Positions 46,382 to 60,154 are shown, counted from the first letter of the stretch. The stretch is 64,000 nucleotides of DNA from Nymphaea colorata (GCF_008831285.2 NC_045138.2:1933143-1997142); one strand, 5' to 3'. Numbers and translations: made by a program. Notes: generated by a model from the sequence alone, not told the origin.

Positions 46382-48557
46382 CTTGACGATAGTTTCGCGT
46401 ACCTTTCAAGGAAAAGCAACAACAGTGTGGGCCGTTTTGCATGACACCTGCAAACCGAAGTCTCAAAACCAATTGTCGTTTTTAACCAGATTTAATTTTC
46501 TTTGTCTTTGTTTTGAATTTAAGTAGATGTGCCGCAGTTTGCTTGACAGATTTACTGCTCTCTACCCAAATCCCGAAGCAGCTCTAAACCCGGAAGGCAA
46601 GAGGAAAGAAGGAGATGCTTCGACCTCTTCAAAGCTAATGCCCCGACAACTTAAGCCTCACAAGCTAAATACCAAAGGTCTAGTGCTCATGGAATGAAAT
46701 GATAGGGCAATTGAGACTTGATTTGTTGCTTTTTTTTTTTTTTTTGAGTCTTGGCTTGCAAGTCCCCAGAGGGCTTCATCTAGAACCTAAACCTTTGATT
46801 CCAGTCTTTTCACCTTTGGTGGTAATTAGGTTTGTGATGTATGCGTTTTTGTTTTTCAAGTGTGAAATGTTGAAGCATGTGATTGATTTTCTTCCCCAAA
46901 GACATCGCCAGTCTCCATTTCAAACTGTCGTGCATCAACTCGCTATACTAAAGAAAGAACTGATAAGCAAGTTGCATCATAGTAGGGGTGTCGTGTTAAA
47001 GCACCGAAAGCAAGCCTAGTATCCTAAGGGATATGGAAATGATGGGGGGTCTTGGTTCTCAGGTGAGTGGTAAGATGAAATGCTTCGCTTACGCACCTAG
47101 AAACATTTGAATCCTCTTTCATTGGCGCTCTCTAGGTCTCATTGGTATTTGAAGCACTTCAATTTTTATACCCCTTTTGATTTTTTATTTCTCTGCCTCA
47201 TTTGTGCTTGAAATACATTTTATTCACCTGGTTGATGGTGATTTTGCAAAATTCAACGAATTTCATATGAAGTTATTGGAAAAAGTCCTTTTGTCTAAGC
47301 CTGTTGAAGACATGAGGGCTAATCTTGTTACGAGTTTAACTGCTTGTGCTCTACGTCGTTGAAACGATTATAATTGGCCTGCTGATTCGAATTGGATTGA
47401 AGGAAACATGATAACAAAAAATTGGGGTGCTGACGATTGATTAATTTTTCTCTGTGACTAATTGCTATCCATGTTCAATTGGTTAAATCTTACAATAAAT
47501 CATCATTTAATTCGTACTCATATTTTTAAAAATGTTTGTTCCAATGTTATATTTTTATTTTAATATTCAATTAAAACTTCTAATTTTGCGTCTTTTAGAT
47601 AGATAAGAGCTCTGAATCTTTGGCATAAATAAATCACTTCACAGAGTAAATCACAACATTGCCCTTTTCTTTGATTTAGAAGGGAGGGGAGACTGGGAAG
47701 GGAAGGACTCCCTGTGCTACAAAAGAGGGGCCGTGCCGCATCTGACACTTAAGTTGAAGTGCCGTGGAACGGCACTCTAAGGTACCAAAAAGAGGTCCTG
47801 TACCCTAGGAGGACTTCGGCCGTCAGCCGGATGGTAGACCTCCTCCGCTCACCGGGCAAGTAGCCTTCACTTGTGCAGGCTGGTGGTGCTCTGTCACACA
47901 GGAGGGAGGTTTCAAGCCATGGTCATACACTGTCTGGCTTTAGTGCCTTGGGCCCCTCAACCAAAAATTTACATTCTCCACCTGAGAGATTAAGAATTCA
48001 CTGATTTCTTATATTCACCTACCAAACTTTGTTCATTATGGACTATTAACATGAATTCTGCTCTGCAACTTGTTCTCATCCTTTTGTGTTTTTTTTAAGT
48101 AACTGTTTTACTCCCATCCTCATCCGAGTGAATAGATCCTCATCGGCTTATAATGTTTCCTGTGTCCCTTTTTATTTACCATTTTAATGATTATCTTTAG
48201 ATTTCCTTCAGACTTCTCTTTGTTGTTCATGTTGATCTGCTGTAGACTACCAATACAGCAGCATTTGCACGTTTTCTCATTTGGTTGCTATTTGAAAAGC
48301 TGATACAAACAGAAAGATAAACAACACATGAAAAATCAAGTTTATAGTAATATCACCTGATAAATCATGACCACCCCGGAAAGACATGTTCATCGGCTTT
48401 GAGCGGGGAAAGAGAGAGATTTTCTGCTCTCAATTGTTCATTTCATCAAGGATCAGCTATTGAAGTCAGTATTGTAATTGAGAGACTGTGACGTTAACTT
48501 CCGAATTTCACAAAGTCTCGTACTTGAATATACACAAATATTTTCAAATGGTGCTTA

Positions 48558-51500
48558 TTATGATGCCATACCAGATGCTATATTTGCAGATTCCGCCATT
48601 CGATTCTGTTCTACAAGCCTGGTGAGAGCTGCATCGATCTCTGAAAATACTCTATCTATCGGTCCATCCCCGTCAACCTGCAGGATTTGGCAAGTTAAGC
48701 AGCTGTTGTATATGCGCAGAAACCTCGTTCAGTGACTGTTTGACAATATAAATTATATGACAGCTGTATAACATGGACACAGCAAAAAGGAAAGAAGGTT
48801 TGCCATTCCTTGGGAAATTCACATTAAGAACAGTATAAAGAAGGACAGGCATGAGAGTACATGGTCTGTGGCTATGTGTTTCACACTCGATTAAAAAGAA
48901 ACTGGAAAACCGGCCCGCATGAATGGGTGAACAAATTCAAACCAATACCACCTTTCAGAAAAGAGAAAATTGGCGGGTGAACAAATTCAAACCAATACCA
49001 CCTTTCAGAAAAGAGAAAATTGGCGAAAAAGAAGCAAGGAATATTTTTGAGAGTATTACAAGATAGAGAGGGCACAAATGCTTCTGGTGACAAAAGATTG
49101 TTTTAAAGAAGCCCCAAAAGTTACCTTCACCAGTATATCCTTGTATGTTGAAAGTACAGCCTCAACGTTCCCGTGATGAGTTTGCAGCCGTAATTTTACC
49201 TTAACAACCAAACAGCAACACATTAATGGTATATGAGATCACCTTAAACCAATAACTTAGCATTCTAAACCTAAACATCAGCAATTGCCTGAACGATTTT
49301 CATATATCACTTGTCGTTTGAATTATATCACAGAAAAAGAACACTTGATCACTTTGTCAAAAGAACATCCTCGTTAACTGGATGCAGAGCTCTCTATGAA
49401 GGAGCTGCATTGTTTGCAAAAGGAAAATGTAATAACAAAACCACTGTCTAGCTTACAGGATACATGCAATGTAATCCATATGAGCTCCTACCTTCTCTTC
49501 AGTATCGTCAAACCGCTGAGTAAGCCTTTCCGCTATTTCTTGGGTCTCAGGTGGAGAATACTTTAAGTGGTAGATTTTCCCAGTGACAGGGTCAAGCCTC
49601 CTACCAACCACTCTCTCGACAAGTATTTCCTCTGGAACCTGCCAAACACCATGAAAAAAGAAACAAAAGAAAGATGACTACACATACTATTCATATTCAT
49701 TAAGACAACTGCAAAATCAACAAACAAACAGTTGAACGTCATGTCAATGCATGGGAGCCAGGAGTACAGGGAAGGCTCAGATTCAACACCCAAAGTTTAC
49801 TTTTTTAACATGCTCTGAAGATCCATGTTCACTTTTCCTCTCTCTCTTCCTCTGTGACATAAATATATAAATTGGTGTTTTATCTGACAATCATTTATAG
49901 TATGGTTTGCTCTTCCTAAAAAAAATTATCCTCTTAAAAGAATGTTATTTCCCTCACTAATCAATTTAATCATCTGATTCTAAAGAAAAATGTGATATTG
50001 TCTAAACAACAAGCTACCTTTTCCTCTAAATTGTACAGTAGTTTTGACTTTCTAATAAATGATGATCAAGATGTCCTAGAATAGGCACTCTCCATTCTCC
50101 ACACAAGATCAGATTAGAATAGACATGAAGGATATGACACATAAGTCATTTTACATATATCTTGGGAAGCCTATGAGGGCTCATTTATTAAAGAATGTGG
50201 AAGCATTTCTTTTGTAATGGTTTTGCAGTTGAATCCATGGTCCGTTGATGAAATAATTATATTGGTTAATGTCATAAAAAGATTTCTATGTGAATGATTG
50301 ACAAAAAAGACAATGTCTTATACTGTTTCGACTTCATAGTTTCTAATTAAGATACAAAAATGCTGTGCAAATAAACGCTATGACATGAAAAATTTGTGAC
50401 AGATGAAGGTTGCTTACATCTAAAAGAAGAAAAATATCAGGCCTGATCTTAAGGTCTTCAAGGGCTATTGCCTGAGAGATGCTCCTGGGATATCCATCCA
50501 AAAGCCATCCATTCTCCAGGGCATCGCGCTGTAAGAGGCGATCCTTCACCATCTAGACATAAAAATGGAGACCTTATGCAATAAAAGTCATAAAATGACA
50601 TACCAAGGTAAACAAAGCACTAAATGTACCATGACAACAATATCATTTGGCACCAGTTGCCCTTTTTCCATGTATTGTTTGGCCTCCTTTCCTTTCTCTG
50701 TGTCAGCTGCAACTTCTGCTCTTAGCAAGTCCCCAGCAGCAATGTGCACCAACCCATACTGCATTTAAAAGAATACTTTATTCAATTTTTGTTGTGCTCA
50801 TCAATGTAAAAGGACAAAAAGGATTCAAGAATACAGATATAAAAAACCTGTGCACACAAAACTTGAAAGTGAAACAGATATCAGAAAGAGTCTATATCTG
50901 AGAAATTGCAAAGAACAACTTGACCAGGCATATTAATTCAGGAACCTTCTGATTGGCAAGCCATTCAGAAACTCGACCCGTGTTGTATACAAAGTCTTAA
51001 ATCAGCTGCATCTTCACACTTCATAAAATAGGGCACCATCTTTTGTTCATTTATACAAGGACCTGTACTCTTTTATCCTTTTCAAATAGTATTTTATATT
51101 ACATTCATAGTCTTAGAGCAAAAAAAATGCACACATAGGAGGAAAAGAAGACTAATTCTTCGTGATGAAACTTCTATGGCAGTTATGTTGGATTGTTGGT
51201 ACTGTTTGTAGGAAAAAGTGCCATGGTTGAAAAACTTGGGATATTTCTCCAGGAAATGATGCATCTCAACATGTCAAACTAACAAAAAAAGAATGTTCCA
51301 GCAATGGGAAGAGAACAACTTAATTGTAATGAAAAAAATAGAAAAACTATGACACTAGAGAACATCTCTCGTCCTGACTTTTTGGTAACAGAATCAAAGG
51401 TATGAAACTCAGTTGATGGTAGTTATGTTGTTGATTATTCTGCTGTAATTGATAAGCTACAGAGAAGCTCTGGTACCATTTTGTATCTTCAATAGTTCAT

Positions 51501-53374
51501 TTACATATGCACTTCAAAGCAATAAGACATACATGGGGAAATAGGAAAAGCAAACAACTCACTTTCTTGACTATAAGCTCACATTGTGTCCCTTTCCCTG
51601 ATGCTGGAGCACCAGCTATCATAACCTTCAAAGGCTCATTCTTCTTTGAAGCAACAATCTAGAAGAGATGTCAAATAATGAGGAATGTTAGTGCCAGATG
51701 ATACACACAAGCCAACATAAATGAAACAAGAAACAGGTGGGGACTGGAGAGGAAAATGGTTATTTACTTAACGCCATAGCATAGGTAGACTTTTTGATCT
51801 AACTATCGATTTGCTTGAGGAATAAGCTGAAAACCTCAAAAAAATCATCATAAAGTGAAAAACTATAAAATTTAAGAGAAAAAGGAAAAGTACTGGATAA
51901 GATCTAGGAAACAAAAACAAGTAACAAATCACCTTAAATTTATACATATCTACACTCCCAACTTAACAATGAAGGATGAAGCAATAAAATATGACACTTA
52001 AACCATGTGACAAGTGACAACTGAAGCCTCATAGATACGACTGAGTACTGACAAAAGTAACATAACAAATAGAAGCAAAGCCTTCATTACCTCTTTGCAC
52101 GGTTAAAAACCATAAGTCAACTCCCATTTTTCCAGAAAGTCCTTTCATTAATTTTGTTTCTAAACCAACACCCGGAAGTTTATGTGCTTGTAGGATTTCC
52201 AAGAATTTTATTCTCTCATAGCCACTGCTCGTTCCCCAATTCCCAAAAGTAACGAAAAAAAGAGAAAAGCATGAGGACATTCTGAAGAATCTAATTGCAG
52301 ATAGTTAGGCTACCTTCATTAGTATCATTACTTCAAAAAATGTTGGAACTTTTACTTATTCCACAGCACCTGCTGTTCCTTTTTTCTTCAACCAAAGAAA
52401 TGGTGACGTTTTTAACTACCGCTTCAGAGTATGCTGACAATGAAAATCTCATGCCTCTGCAGGGAACCGGCAATGTGCATGTCCTGAACTGGAAAAGTTT
52501 CTTGTGAAGTGCCATCAAGGGTTGCATCACTACAGAATGAACTAGCTAATGTACAGTATTATCTTGATCTCAACATTTCCCGCTAATGTACATTAAACTA
52601 ATTGTCTAATGTAGCTTACTCTTAGATCCATTGCGTTTTCTCTTAGCCATGATGTGGAAGGAAAAGAGATACGACAGGACGAACCGCATAATCTATTATG
52701 CATCAGGTGCCTATTAATTTGTAGATACTTAAGGACATGAAGAAGAGATACAAAATGAGTTCATAGAAGAATCATCTCTATCATGGATCACAATGGTAAA
52801 TAAACATGGAACCAGATTGACAGCACAGCACAACCACAGATAACACACACACACACTCTCTCTCTTTCATGCACAAACAAAAAAAATCTGCAATCAGCAC
52901 CCAGTAGGCAACTAATGCAACAATATTGGCGTCAAGTTTCGGCCAGTTCACTGACTTTCTCCAAACACCACCTTTAAAAAACAGTTTGATTAAACAGAGA
53001 AAAGCGCGCAAAGTTCACACAGACACTCAATTTCAACAGGAAATTGGAAAAGGGGAGACGATCAAAATCGCAGGGAAACCCCCATCTGTGAAGGCATATC
53101 ACTACAAAAGAAGGAAAAAAGAAAAAACCACATTCACAGAAACAAAAACTAAGTAAGCAATTTCGCGTCTTACCGGCACTGGTGCCGCCCGGCAGACTCC
53201 GACGCTCTGCGAATTTAGAGAGACGCGAGAGAAATTCTCACTGAGGTTGAAGGAAATCCTGGACGAGTCGGAATTCTGACTGTGAAGCGCGAGGCTTTTG
53301 CCAGAGGGAGAAGAGCGAGAGGGAAATTGGGTCGAGGGCTTCGAGCTCAGAGAAAAATTGCTCACGTTCGCCAT
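48558..53374 (-). CDS. AMK2: Adenylate kinase, chloroplastic (AMK2-like), 300 aa
   Basis: Coding exons on the minus strand: 53374-53174, 51658-51563, 50758-50630, 50552-50418, 49638-49492, 49199-49125, 48677-48558. Every intron is phase 0 with GT/AG borders. Residues 1-67 (exon 1) are Ser-rich and poor in acidic residues, as in a plastid transit peptide. The kinase core follows: P-loop GAPASGKGT at 83-91, AAGDLLR at 106-112, DGYPRS at 161-166, the [19 protein letters not shown] at 196-211 and RFDD at 229-232, all as expected for an active long-LID enzyme without zinc cysteines. It interconverts ATP plus AMP and two ADP; the Arabidopsis relative works in the chloroplast stroma and is needed for plastid development. 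The start at 53374 is chosen because it gives a complete transit peptide; upstream ATGs in the leader are in other contexts. Confidence 0.93.
48925..49024. repeat. 50-bp perfect tandem duplication in AMK2 intron 6
   Basis: Two adjacent identical 50-bp units (48925-48974 and 48975-49024) beginning GGGTGAACAAATTCAAACC, between exon 6 and exon 7. Perfect identity suggests a recent slip or unequal exchange. Confidence 0.92.
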
Positions 53375-53479
53375 TGCCGTGGCCCCTGAACCACACAGGG
53401 AGAGAGAGGGAGATGATGGCATGGAAGGGCATAGACGTTGCGTATAAGGGGACGACGGGCATCGCACCGTTCTCCCATG

Positions 53480-56100
53480 CACGTCCTCGTTGGACCGTCC
53501 ATCTTCCCGATGGACGGCTGTCAGTTCCAGAAAACTTAATGGTGGTGGGCCCCATTATGCCGACTCATTCCAACTTCCGACCTTTCGTTTTTTTGCCTCC
53601 AAAATGATCCCTCGTTTATGAAAAATATTGCCAAATGAAGCCCATCTTATAAAATTTTAGAAAATAATCACTATTTTGCTAACACTTGCAAAATAACGCC
53701 CATAAAAAATAATATGGATATTATTGATGCCCAATAAAACAGCCAATAATAATTAAAGGAAACAGCCAGTTTCAACTTACTTTCTAAATTTTCCTTCTTT
53801 TTTTTTTTCCTCCCACTCTTCCACATACTTATTTTCCATTTTCTCCATTTCTGGAGTTATTCTTTCCACCTTATTGGTGGGTCTTATGAAGAAAATACTT
53901 TAAAATTCCAATTCTATGAATCATAGAGACAAAAGCAAAACTTAAAAACTATGCTCAGGATAAATCCAGCCTTTTTCCTTTACACAAACACACATACCGA
54001 ATAAAAACTTTTATATTTTTTAAATTTATATATAATTTTTTTTTAAAGAAGATTAAGGTGACACCAAAGCCCAAGCCAACGAGGCTCTTCGGCTGGTACA
54101 CGTCACCACGACAACGGCTTTCAATTAACGGTCAAAGCAAAACCATTGGATGTTTGATTGGCTGGTCTTGGAGATCAAATTCAAACACGAGGAGAAGTTT
54201 GGCGACGTTGAATATGAAGGGCTTCTTCTCCTCCACCACACAAAGTGCCTCCCTCTTCCAATCCTAACGTGTTCTCTGTTCCTCTACATGCAATTCGTCT
54301 GTTTTCTCTCTACCAGACAAACATGTCCATTATACAACGTTATTGTCAATTAAGGGTTCTACATAGTCTCGAGTTCAATTATATATATATATATATATAT
54401 AAATATATATGTGTGTGTGCACGAGTGCGCGCTATACAAAGTCAGCCCACTCATTCACTATATAGAAATTTTGGTTGAAGGAGCACTAATTAAACAACTT
54501 TAATGTTTTTGGAGGCTTAAACAATCAAATATATCAAATCGTTAACATAAAAAATATCAAATCATTAACATAAAAAATAAACAAACTTTGTGAAGCTGCG
54601 CAATGGATGGTTAAAAAAAAACAAGAAAAAAATGTAAAAACTAATATTTGATTATGAAAATGCATGTCACTTTTTTTTTTTCTTTAATTTTCTCCCAACT
54701 GTCCATAATGATATCCATGAAAATGAGCTGATGATTTGGACATTGCCTTTCCATTTTTTTATATGTATATGTATAATTTTCTCTGAGTTGGATTTAACCC
54801 AATCCATTGAAATCAAATAAGGCGGATGTGATTGTCAAGCTATGGGTCACCCAGTAAGGACCACATGTAAATGTTACATGAATCTGCTTCAATCTTTAGA
54901 TATATAACAAATTCTTAGATAAAGATATAAAACAAAATATGAATCCGAAGTCAAAAGGAACCCATTTGTAACCCATTTCAAATTTAATGCACAGTTTTAG
55001 TATTCATATTCAAATATGAATCCGAAGTCCAACTCTTCTCCAACTCTTTTGTACATAAAGTTGGATCTTACCCATGCTAGATCCAACAGTTTAAGAAGAC
55101 TATAATCGAAAACTATTCATTAAGTGGATCTAACTCAAGTCCAACACATCCAATCGTCCTGAATCATCATCTTCAAAGAAAGCGACGGAGCCAAATCCCC
55201 TATGAACCACAACGACGTCTCTCTCTCTCTCTCTAATAATAGAAACATGACTATGAGCATCACATCTGCCGGCCTCTGTTGATCATTTCTGTCATACAAC
55301 TTTTCCTTTCCAATCTCCATTATTTTGGGCACCTTTAACCTGCAATAATGGAGTCCCCCACGGTCCTCCATCATTTGCTTTCCCCCTAATCCTCCTTGGC
55401 TTTTGCTTCTCTCAACAGCAAGCCTAACGAAGGATCATTTCCTTCGTGCCTTAGATTCTCTCTTTATATATATATATATATATATATATAACTTTGGCTT
55501 TTGAGGCTCTGCCATATAATCAGAACCATTTGATTCATTATGATGAACAATTAAAATAAAAACAACAAAAAAATGTGATGGACATTTTTTTTAATATAAT
55601 ATTAATTCACACATTTTTTTCTTAACTATCCATCTCAAGCACGACCCTTATTAGATGGTTGCATGTCTTCAATAACTATAATCATTGTGCACTCATTATA
55701 TATATATATACTCACATTCTCACATGCATCAAAAGGGCCTCATAAGCCGTGTCTACCCATGTCAAGCATTTATTTCCTTTTTTTTGAAATTTTTCTATAT
55801 TAAAAATCAATTTTAAAAATGAACAATAAGAAAATATATATGAATAGTGGTGATACTAGCTTATACATAACAGCCTGAATCGACATTGTCCGATTTTTAG
55901 AAGATTGCTTCTTATAGTAGGAATATAAAGGGGAAGCACACGAAACCGCTCCTTGGGTATGTCGACAGTAATTTTTTTTATAACTAAAACTAATTTTTTA
56001 AAAACGAATAATAATAAAAATATGTATGAATAATGATGATATTGGCTGAAACATTACACCCGATATGAACGACATTGTCCGATTTTTACAAGAATACAAA
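53480..56100. other. Intergenic DNA upstream of AMK2, no gene recognised
   Basis: AT-rich with (TA)n tracts at about 54380-54412, 55465-55490 and 55696-55710. A somewhat more complex patch at 54060-54300 and the frame at 55135-55374 show no recognisable protein. Confidence 0.55.
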
Positions 56101-56132
56101 GATGAAGCAAACAAGCCACTCGTTATATAGGG

Positions 56133-56276
56133 ATGTTAACCGATCAGGTTCTATATAAATTGATAGAAATGAATTGAACATATCTGATTTCTTAGTCAGT
56201 CATTAATATGTTTTATTTGATTTTCAAAACTGTTCAATGGAATGTCCAATCCAAATCGGATATATTGACATCTCTG
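56133..56276. mobile_element. Small hAT-like element or fragment
   Basis: The left end TAGGGATGTTAACC and the reverse complement of the right end CAGAGATGTCAATAT form short inverted ends about 144 bp apart. No target duplication was recognised, so the call is tentative. Confidence 0.4.
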
Positions 56277-56734
56277 TGCACTGACGCCAACTTTTTGCCG
56301 ATCATTGGTTCGGGGTTAATTCAGCAGTCCAACAATTCTGGCTGTTCTGTCATGTCCTATCAAATTGATGTTTGATCAATTTTGATCCCTTTATTTTTCA
56401 AATCTAGCTTACAATAAGCCAAAATCATAAAGTGCCAACAAAAACTTTATGAAACTCGATGTAACAATTAAATTTTATTAAAGTGTTATAATTAAATAAT
56501 ATTGAATTCACCAACACTTGACACAATTGTAAAACCCAATCTTTTAAGATAGATACCAACATTTAACCAACCATGTAAAAGGAGAGGGCGGCTAAACTCT
56601 GTTCGAGCTTTCGAAGTGTCAGTTTCATGTTATGCAAAAGGAAGAGTATCGATATGCAAGTTAGTTGAGTTTGAGCCAAGGTAGAATAACTTCACCTATC
56701 GTGTTCTCATTATCACACATCCTCTTGCATTATC

Positions 56735-56820
56735 AAGGGGTGTAGCACATCCGAGCGGCAAGACAGTTCACATCTAAAGGGTTGAGGTTCAAATCCCGTG
56801 GCTACTGTCACAATTTCAAT
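56735..56820 (+). repeat. tRNA-like head of a possible SINE
   Basis: GTAGCACATCCGAGCGGCAA followed 25-30 bp later by GAGGTTCAAATCCCGTGG resembles polymerase III box A and box B spacing, as in tRNA-derived SINEs or a degenerate Leu/Ser-type tRNA. The acceptor stem does not close, so it is not a functional tRNA. A polyA-like or simple-sequence 3' end was not identified. Confidence 0.5.
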
Positions 56821-57218
56821 GTATTATTTATCTAGATTGTAAATAGTGGCAAGTGCAACACTTGAATTGAAATGTATACTATAAGTCCACCTAAACGGTA
56901 AAACAAACTGGAACATTAGAGGTATAGGAGTGTGACCCTACCGGTTTTACACAGAAGGCGGTTCCCCTTCATAAACATTTAAAAATCTGATTAATGACAT
57001 GATAAGTCTACGAGCAGGTGAATTTTTCACCAGTTCAATACACCTTGAGACATTTTGTACCTCTAACAAACGCCTCCTTGTGAATAACTAATCCTCATAG
57101 CGAGGTGAGTGAAAGGACTCTATCCTAGCATCTACTCAAACCTTTTATAAATTTGAGTCTCTTTAAGAACTTGTACCTCAAATATTTGGAGCTGCCTTGC
57201 GTGTCACGCCATAAGAGG

Positions 57219-57280
57219 GACAGGCGTCAAAGCCTGCCTTCGGGTGACATGATGCTAGGGGGCAGGCTTTAACGCCTGTC
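57219..57280. repeat. 62-nt hairpin with 20-bp arms
   Basis: GACAGGCGTCAAAGCCTGCC (57219-57238) pairs with GGCAGGCTTTAACGCCTGTC (57261-57280) with one mismatch, around a 22-nt loop. GC-rich in AT-rich surroundings. It could be a small inverted-repeat element or a hairpin RNA if transcribed. Confidence 0.85.
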
Positions 57281-57932
57281 TCTATATCATTTCAATTTTA
57301 TTGGATGTCTTTCAGAAAACTTTCATGCTCTTATATTCAAATATATGACCTTTCAGAGGAAAATTTCCATTAAAATGAAAAAATAACCTGTTTGAGTTTG
57401 CACTATACTTTGCATATATTTTACGTATATATTGGGTTTTCTTCCATGTTCGTGCATGACTTGTAGGATAGGGGCAATGCTAGAATTTTTCTATATATAT
57501 GTATATATAGTGGTGAAGACACATATAGGCAAATGTAGACAGTTGCCTACGCCAACTTTTCAATTTTCTTTCATTTTTACATTAAAATCATTTAATATTT
57601 ACTTTGTTATACATGTAAGTTCTCTTCAAGTATGAAATCCTGTAAATCAATGTCTTTTTAGAAAAGTTTTTTGTTTTCACCAATATATATATATATATAT
57701 ATATCAGAAATAGCTTGCATGTGAAGTTGATAGAGATACTGAGTCCAAATGGAGAGAGATAGAGATAGAGCTGAAGAGAAGAGAGAGGCCTGGATCCTAT
57801 TGAGGCCTAACTTGTTCTTGAAGAGGGTGCAATAATTGAATATTGTTTTCTTCTTGTCAAATGCGAGTGGGAGCAGTAACACCACTTGGTTTATCCCCCA
57901 AAAGAAAACTAGGTTTTTTCTTTTTGGTAGTT

Positions 57933-57935
<3 letters not shown>

Positions 57936-58017
<82 letters not shown>
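57936..58017. repeat. (AT)n microsatellite, about 82 bp
   Basis: Uninterrupted TA dinucleotides. Related shorter tracts lie at 57681-57704 and 58741-58780 and at 61083-61125. Confidence 0.95.
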
Positions 58018-58020
<3 letters not shown>

Positions 58021-59285
58021 TTTTGGATGGAGAAATCTTCTGACCTTTCATGCATCGAACTATAAGTCTATAACACCATGTCCAAGTTTGGATGGAGAAA
58101 TCCTCCAATCTCTTCCAGAACACTATTCCAATAGAATACATTGTTTCTAATCATGCTAGCCCGGATGCAATGCATTGGGTGGCTGTAATTGAACATAATT
58201 AAGAACAGCTAAAGGATAAGGGAGAGACAGAAAGAGAGCCCTCCAACTTTCGGGTGATGCATGATTGGTAGAAGTTTAAGACTATATTCAACATATCGAA
58301 TCATCGATAGATACTAAAGGGCATTTTCTACGCAGCCTTGGTATAGTGCCTTTGAGTGCATTGGTTGAATGACGTACAAGAAGATTCAAATATAGTTATC
58401 CTGTCAGAATTAATCATCCTTTTAAGTCATGTTCGTTGAAAATAAAGCGACGATGTTTTCTCCCATAGAATTATGCATGTTTGGTGCATTATCATCCATT
58501 CATAATATGCTTTAAAGATTCTGCTTTGTTAAATAACTAAGTAAATGACATTCATAAAAAAAAAATTGGTCTTTTTACTTCTAACATATACATTTGCTTC
58601 ATTTCTCAAATTTAACTACAAGGATGGCATCAGCAGGACCTTTAAAAAAGTTATAATTTTCTTAAGCAAAAAAAAAAATATTATTATTATTCATCAAGAA
58701 AGCCCGTAATGCCTGATCGGTGATGCGGTTGGTTGTGGTTTATATATATATATATATGTGTGTGTATATATATATATATTTCGGCTGACAAGACTTTTGT
58801 ATGGAAGGATAGTGTGACATATGCCAACCCCAAAAGCCAAAAAGGCACAATTGTTGCCCTGCCTTTGGATGATTTGGGCCCATAAGTAAGTTGCACTAGT
58901 GACATGGACTCGGCCTGATCTCACCTTGGCATAAGCTCATACACATTCAAACATTTTATAGTCGTGTTTGATTGTCTGGATAACTTTTACATGATCAAAA
59001 TGCTACCCTCACCCCACTTGGCAGAAGGCAAAGAAGGTTTTAAGGGATGTTTGGATGAGACTACAAAATGTTGTTTTAGAGAAAACTTGATTTAGTGTAC
59101 TGCGACGAAAAAGGTATATCTGAAGAGCAAAAGTATCTACAAAACTTGACTTGTTTATGAGCTCAAATGCTTACATTTAAGATCGAGCTCGACTCAATTA
59201 ACAAAAGAGCAAGCTCGAGTTGCTCAATTTATTGTTTGACCCTATCTCTAGGCGATTTAAGTGGTTCAGACTTGGATAATTGAAG

Positions 59286-59690
59286 TAGGGCTGCACAAGT
59301 TGTTAAAAGTCGACTCCAACTCGAATTGTTTATAAATGCATCAACCTTGAGTTCAAGTTTATGCTCGAAATACTAAACGAGTTGAGTTCGATAATAAGAA
59401 CTTGACTCATTTAAGTTCGACTCGACTCTACCATACAATGAATGCTGAAATATAATGAGAGAATAATAAAACTTGTAGTACTAAGCAAGGTAACAAGTTA
59501 AAAGAAGCGAGACAGACTCGACATAAACGACTTAAATGAGTGGAACTCGAGTTCAATGTTGTATTGTGGAGTTGAGCTTGAGCCTTTTTTATGGAGTCTC
59601 AGCTCAATCTCGAGTTTTCTGAATGGGCTCGAGCTCGCTCAGCTCGAGCTTGGCTCAGCTCGAGCTTTGCTCAGCTCGTGCGCAACCCTA
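59286..59690. mobile_element. hAT-like non-autonomous element with CTCGAGCTC repeats (405 bp)
   Basis: The left end TAGGGCTGCACAAG and the reverse complement of the right end TAGGGTTGCGCACGAG are clear inverted repeats. The interior is rich in AGCTCGAGCT-type palindromic words, the usual make-up of a widespread plant hAT-like repeat family. No transposase. An 8-bp target duplication was not evident. Confidence 0.65.
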
Positions 59691-60101
59691 CTCAAAACTA
59701 TATTATTAACCAGGAACCTTGCTCTTACATAAAATTCATCGTATACGACAAAGAAATTGTATTGGGAATAAAGATGGATGATTGGCTGCAGAGAATCAAA
59801 TTTTTGAGGGAGCTTCGATTGAATTTGCAGAGATTGAGCTGCTGTGAGCCATCCATGGTGCAGATTTTGGATTTTAAGCAGCCTTTTTGAATGTCGGCGC
59901 GTGGTGATTTATAATTCATTTCGAGAAGCACTGCGCGTGGCCTTTTGTCCCCGAACCAGAACCTTGTTGTTGATGATCAGCAAAAAGAAACAGAAAAAGG
60001 CAAAAGAAAGAAAGAAAATGAAACGGAGAAAAAGAAGGGACGAAGATTCAGTCAGTCTTGAAGATTACACCCGCCGCCCTTGCTCAAGAGCCGTGCCGCA
60101 A

Positions 60102-60103
<2 letters not shown>

Positions 60104-60149
<46 letters not shown>
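60104..60149 (+). repeat. (CT)n microsatellite
   Basis: About 44 bp of CT repeats followed by a short TA run. Confidence 0.9.

Positions 60150-60154
<5 letters not shown>

Larger units (their letters stand above)
43560..48400. other. Intergenic DNA between AAP copy B and AMK2
   Basis: Holds the MITE at 45345-45556, the 60-bp repeat at 46262-46381, a 30-bp direct repeat at about 44079-44150 (ATAATTGTACTAGGC), a GC-richer stretch at 44640-44860 that includes GCCACGTGTCC (an ABRE/G-box-like word), and a GC-rich patch at 47755-47960 of unknown nature. The open frame at 46699-47019 is unrecognised. No tRNA or conserved coding exon seen. Confidence 0.55.

Noticed and set aside
56735..56820. Functional tRNA gene
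   Set aside because: Box-like words are present, but the acceptor and anticodon arms do not close.
57836..58141. Tyr/Ile repeat frames
   Set aside because: Translation of the (AT)n microsatellite.
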